From Progne subis subis (lineage: Eukaryota > Chordata > Aves > Passeriformes > Hirundinidae): 64,000 bases of DNA. The position numbers and the translations under genes were made by a program. The notes below the pieces were generated by a model, which made no database searches, was not told the DNA's origin, and saw nothing but the letters and a program-made list of their open reading frames with translations. The stretch is from NCBI GenBank assembly GCA_022316685.1, contig JAKJHU010000030.1:16138018-16202017 (forward strand), in the 5' to 3' direction. Of the stretch, positions 59,201-64,000 are shown piece by piece. How positions within the stretch are numbered: position 1 is the first letter of the stretch; each line of letters begins with the position of its first letter.

Positions 59201-62200
59201 TGGAGGATCACTGCCTGCATATAGCACAGAGAACAGAGACACTGATCTTACTTGAGAAAAAGTGCCTGAGGATGACAGGGAAAACAAACATATCCAGAAA
59301 ACAAGGTCAACTGGGTCAGGCACTTAGGGTGGCAGAGAATCCTACAGCAATCATAAGGTCACCCTCTGAGGGTGAAAGGAAAGTTGGGCTGTGTGGGAGT
59401 ACAAAAGTCCATTGAAACAACTGTGGAAAACAGAATAAATGGAAAACTCAAATGCTCAAATTGTACCAGCAGTGCAAAAACATTTGTGAAAGAGCAGCTA
59501 AGAAAGAAAGACAATGGAATTCTTATGTTGGTTTCTAGTGAAAGAAGAGGCCGGCTACCTAGACTGATGAAAAAGGATGTCAATAATTCTTATGGACAGC
59601 TAAACTGTTGTATCAACAACCAATTTGATTTACATCTGAACTGTGGAATCAGTGCACCACCAGTGACAAGTATCCCTCTTAGGGAAGGTGCTCTACGAAA
59701 CTGTGTTTGGACCAATGACGGTCAAGTGTTGGATGTTATAGTTGAGAGCTCATGATGCACACAAATCAAAAGCAACAGGGAAATGCTAATGCAGCATCTG
59801 GCATCACACATTTGCCCTCTCTTGACCAGAGGAGACAGAATTTTCTCTATGGGTTTTGTTCTAGCAGTTCTACAATGGCTAAAACGCAACGGAGCTTGGA
59901 GGAACACTGAGAAGAGAGTCAGCCCTATGCTATCTCACTAGATTACTGAAATTCAGAAGTCCACTTGAGAAAAAAAAGGGATTAGAAAGGTTGCAAAGAT
60001 ATGGAACAACATTGGACTTTCTAATATTCTTTCAAAGGACAGGAATGGTCCAACAGTAGTCATAGCAGCCAATATCTTGGAAAGTTGCACTATTTAATAG
60101 GAAACAGGTAAAAAATAAGTTCCCACTACTGTTGACTGACAGCAAATTTATTAATGGGAAAAATCCTAATTTTAACACCAAAACCATTTTTTGGCACACT
60201 GAGTTACATGAGCCATTCAGTCAAGAGGCCAGAATTCTCCACAGAATTGGTCTAAAACTTAAAAGCATCAGGCTGATTACAAATGTGTTTATATGTAAAT
60301 TGAGCCTCTCCCTAGAGAAATGCCAGGTGTCTGGCAGGTGCTGGAAAGCAGGCTATGGTGGTTTATAACCTGGTAATATCCAAAATGAAAGTGAAGACTA
60401 CCGTAGGAGATAACCTTCTATATGGGATGGCACAAAGGTGAAAGATCACTGTGTTTAACGTGACCCAGCAGTAATGTCAACAAAAGGAAGAGTAGGTGTC
60501 ATAAAAATGAAAAATGCCGCAGTAAAAACCAGGCTTGAAATGTGCTAAAGTGTGTTCTTCTGGCCAGTAAAAAAAACAAACCCCTACTGGGGACATAAAT
60601 GAAATAGAACAGCTTGTCCAGAATTTTGCTGTACTTAAAAAGCCACCTGAAATCCCAAATAGCTATGAAAAATGCTGGACAAATATGTTCATTATTTGTG
60701 AAGAAAATGGCCTGAAGATGGAAAATAGTCATCCCACTTCCTTGTGGTGTGGGTGTAGACCTTCATCCCAAATAAGTTGAAAAGCTGGATGTAATTATTG
60801 AAGCAGCAGTTAGTCTGCACAGATATGCTTGGAGTGCTGTTCGTTTGGTGTCTGAGGTTCACTAAGATGGATCTAGCTGAAAGGAGGCTTGTGTCTGGCA
60901 CACAGCTGAAAGTCCAGCATTTCCTACCTTGTTCTTCTAACAAAGAGCCAGATACATCTTCATTTTAGTAATGTGCATTCTCTTGTTTTACTGAACATGC
61001 TACATGAAACAAAGACCACCTCTCTTGCCAGACACTTCAAAGGGCTTAGCACAAGTGTCGAGTGAAAATACACTTATGGCAAAAATGATTGAAATTCAAT
61101 GCCAAGGCTGCTGCAAAAGCTATTTTCTGTGCTCCTCCTCCTAAATTTCACCATTTTTGGTTGCACTTTATCAAAGCCCTTGGGGTATCTATAGTATGGT
61201 CTAGTGTAGTATATACTATAGTATAGTATTGTGCTTGTTCTGCCATTACATTAAATGAACAGTGCTGTGTGAAACTATCAGCACTGCATGCAAAATATTT
61301 ATGATGTCTGAAAGTGCTGTATTGTACTGTTTGATTTGACTTTCCTTGATAAAAATGATAGGAAAGCCAGTATTTTAATACTGTATATTGTTATGAGATT
61401 AAAAAAAAAAAAAAATTATTATGCTGAAGATTTTTTTTCCAAAGAGATAATATCCCACAGTGCTGACAGGCTTTTTTCTTTAATGATATATGAATTGGAC
61501 CTAACAGGGGAGACAATAACTGCAGGCCTTTTGATTAATCTATTTTCTTTGGTCCTCTCTTTAAAATGATAGATTGGTCCATGAGGAGTTTGCCATAGAT
61601 ATTTGGTATAGAAGTGTAAGCTCCAAACAAAATAAAGAACCAAGGTATGTTTAATATATTGTAGCCATCTGATCTATTTTCACTAAGAAATTAGCATAGA
61701 GTTATAATCTAATTATTGTTATATGCGAAAAGTTGAAAAAAGAGTCCCCTGTGTATCTGACACAGGGGTAGGAAACAAAAATATTCCTGTAGCATAATTT
61801 AAAAAAAGAATGTATTTTACATTCTACAACTTAACTTCAGTGATTCAAATCTACCTGGATGCAAAAAAAGAAAATAAGCAAAGTAAAAAACCATCCCTTT
61901 CAAGTCATGACATGCTTATGATAAGTCTTTCATAACATCTCAGTTGCATTACTTTTGTCTGTTTAGAGTCAATGTGTTGCCTCATTTTAAAAAGTAGACA
62001 AGTGATAGAAAAAATTGCACTGGATAGACAACAGCTGTACGATCTGTACCTGTGACAGTGATAAAGTTAAACCAGACTACTCAGAACCAAGTATTATAAT
62101 TTCCATGTCTAACTCAAACCTGCCAAATAGTGTTCTGCAAAATGCTACAATTTATAAAGCCTCTTTCCTAAATAGTGTTATCTCAAATATTGTGAAATGC

Positions 62201-63443
62201 CTTTAAAAAATGACTGCAGAAGTCATGGCAATATTGATGTAGCGTAGTTCATAGAATGGACTCAACAATGTTGAAATGTCGTGTGTCTCCACCCTTCTCC
62301 AACAGCACAGCCTCCAGCATATAGCACTATGTAAGCTGTATTTAATTACTTCTGTGCAGTGCGGCCTTAGCAGACATGCAAACTGACCAAGTGTGGGGAG
62401 AGAGGAAATGAGGAGCTGATCTGGGGCAACACGCTGCAAATATAATATGCTGCCTGATGGGTGAGGTGTGCTACACAAACAAATCAGATAGAGAGGCTGC
62501 ACACTTAAGAGAGGATTTTTGATTGCTTATTGCAACATGGATGAAGACAACCCTGCTGTGATGGCAGGAGTGGATTATCACTCAAGCCGTAGCTTTAATT
62601 TAGCAAGCCAGAGGTGCTGAGGCAATGTTAATGGAGGGCCAAACATTTTAAGACTTTGAAGATAAGTTAGCTAAGAACTTACTGAATTAAATCACCAAGG
62701 CAGAGATCCATCTCTCTTATGTTAAACATCTGCGTGTTTTTGTTGGAAGGCTTCCTGTAAATGGAGAAATAGATACCTCCTGAGACAAGTTCTGTTGATT
62801 GCTGTCTCTCATCCTTGGCTACCCAGGAAACACTTGACCTAAGCACTTTAACTTACAAAAGCTGAATTTGGACCAGTGAGTTTGACTCTCCCTTTTTTGT
62901 GACCCATTTGACACTCACAGAGGTGTAAGATTATAAGGAAATTACTACTTCCCCTTTTCTTTGCATGGTATAAATATGGTGTATTTGGTATTTACCAAAA
63001 GACTCAAATCCACTCTGTCATTTGCTATAGCAAATCTCTTCAAAAGGAAGAAAAATCAGGTCACATCACATTATTCCTTTTTAAACCATTCACAAATTGT
63101 TTTGATCAACCTCGACATCCATTTTTAGGCAAATGTAATAATTAGTTATAAAAGATACCCTATGCCAGAGGCAGTGCTCTTGTAACATCTATTTTGCTAG
63201 GAAAATATATATTTTCACTAAATCTTTAGACTGAGGTACTCCTTTAATGGCCCACTTTGGGCCATGACACATCAAGGCTGATAAAAGTAAATTTCCTTTT
63301 TACTGCTTTGGAGCTACAGACCTGGGTGGAGAAAGGGATATAACCATAGCAGACAACAGCATCTAAGGCAGATTTTGCTTACAATAGAACAGTTTATTTC
63401 TGGCTTATTTCCTTTTATTTCTTATGTCCTTATCTTTCTACTC
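56254..63443. other. Non-coding DNA, no recognised gene
   Basis: About 7.2 kb without a recognised repeat family. Between about 58,900 and 60,700 the plus strand is A-rich and carries a 127-codon frame (59,372-59,755) and several neighbours with non-low-complexity protein texture. This could be a decayed unrecognised element (see findings). A CTATAGTATAGT-like patch lies at about 61,197-61,232 and an A15 run at about 61,400-61,415. Confidence 0.55.
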
Positions 63444-63527
63444 TTTTTTTTGTTTTGTTTTGTTTTGCTTTGTTGTTTTTTTGTTTTTGGTTTGGTTTGG
63501 TTTGGTTTTGGGTTTTTTTGTGGTTTA
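63444..63527. repeat. G/T tract with regularly spaced GG runs
   Basis: 84 nt of T and G with a single C at about 63,468. Between 63,489 and 63,512 there are four GG pairs separated by exactly three T, then a GGG. That spacing is compatible with a two-quartet G-quadruplex on the plus strand. Confidence 0.9.
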
Positions 63528-64000
63528 CTTAACAAGTGTGTTGGACCACTCAGATGACAGAAAATCACACGTACCACCATGAAATGGAGGTGTTTAAGTA
63601 GTGACATCTATAGCACTTCTTTTTTGCTTTCTGGAAGTTAAAGTGGCTATTCTGAGTCATCTAGGCTTTCTTCAGAGGGCAGGGAGGTAGTCTCTATAGT
63701 ACTGTAGAGAAATAGTAGTGCTATAGAAAAATTCCAAGGGAAAAATCATCCCACGTGTATTTGGTGCCTCTTCTGAGAGCTTTGGCAAAAATATCCTTAG
63801 AGAAGAGGCAACAAAAAAGACTGAGTTGCTTGCTCTTTCTGTTTGAATGAAATCTGTCTTCCTATAACAGATAGAAAATGAAAAAAAAATCCAGGTTGTT
63901 AGAAGAAATGAAAAAAATGAGAAGATGTGACAACAGTATAATTCTGCCTGAAGGTAAGATACGTGTTGCAATGTGCATTGAATTTTTCACTGAATTAATT
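63528..64000. other. Non-coding DNA, no recognised gene
   Basis: Nothing recognised. A 99-codon minus-strand frame (63,672-63,971) is F/S-rich and has no recognisable motif. Confidence 0.6.

Noticed and set aside
1..64000. CRISPR arrays, bacterial operons or ribosome binding sites
   Set aside because: The sequence is plainly vertebrate nuclear DNA (CR1, ERV LTRs, microsatellites). No regularly spaced direct repeats with unique spacers were seen.

Overview
The window is vertebrate nuclear DNA, almost certainly from a bird and probably from a passerine. It is AT-rich non-coding sequence, either intergenic or deep intron. Four things point to birds. (1) At least nine stretches carry CR1 non-LTR retrotransposon sequence, recognised by the CATAGAATCATAGAAT-type 3' tail, the adjoining 'gggttggaagggacc' block and ORF2 codons. 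(2) Two copies of a solo LTR start TG(T/C)TGTGGTTTAACCCC-like, a very common avian family. (3) A GC-richer LTR-like repeat lies at about 13,996-14,837. (4) A short tRNA-Ile-derived SINE at about 41,103-41,234 ends in a CR1-like tail. I associate that last combination with passerine songbirds (TguSINE1-type), and it is the main reason for 'passerine'.

No protein-coding gene, rRNA, functional tRNA or CRISPR array could be supported. The open reading frames are short (longest 237 codons). The longest ones are antisense readings of CR1 or LTR repeats, or translations of simple-sequence tracts. One ORF (minus strand, about 6,418-6,635) follows a decent splice-acceptor-like sequence, but I do not recognise its product and do not call it a gene.

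Layout: 1-13,995 is unannotated AT-rich DNA with one polypyrimidine tract. 13,996-14,837 is an ERV LTR followed by a primer-binding-site-like segment. 17,621-17,826 is a (CT)n tract joined to a 165-nt pure G/T tract. 19,628-20,330 is a rearranged CR1. 20,708 is a (CAA)15 microsatellite and 23,365 a 56-nt A run. 30,149-30,745 is an uninterrupted solo LTR. 33,974-34,483 is CR1. 41,103-41,234 is the SINE. 43,830-45,262 is a cluster of three CR1 pieces in both orientations. 46,107-46,173 is T19(CTTT)12. 49,364-50,816 is a second solo LTR of the same family, split by a CR1 and flanked by a perfect 5-bp target-site duplication. Two T runs of about 40 nt follow at 51,055 and 51,696. 53,384-54,236 is a CR1 interrupted by another CR1. 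56,160-56,253 is a CR1 end, and 63,444-63,527 is a G/T tract with G-quadruplex-type spacing.

The interest lies in the transposon record rather than in any gene system. Two nested insertions give a relative order of events: LTR before CR1, and older CR1 before younger CR1. The uninterrupted LTR copy in the same window serves as the empty-site control for the nested one. I found nothing that I would call an undescribed molecular system.
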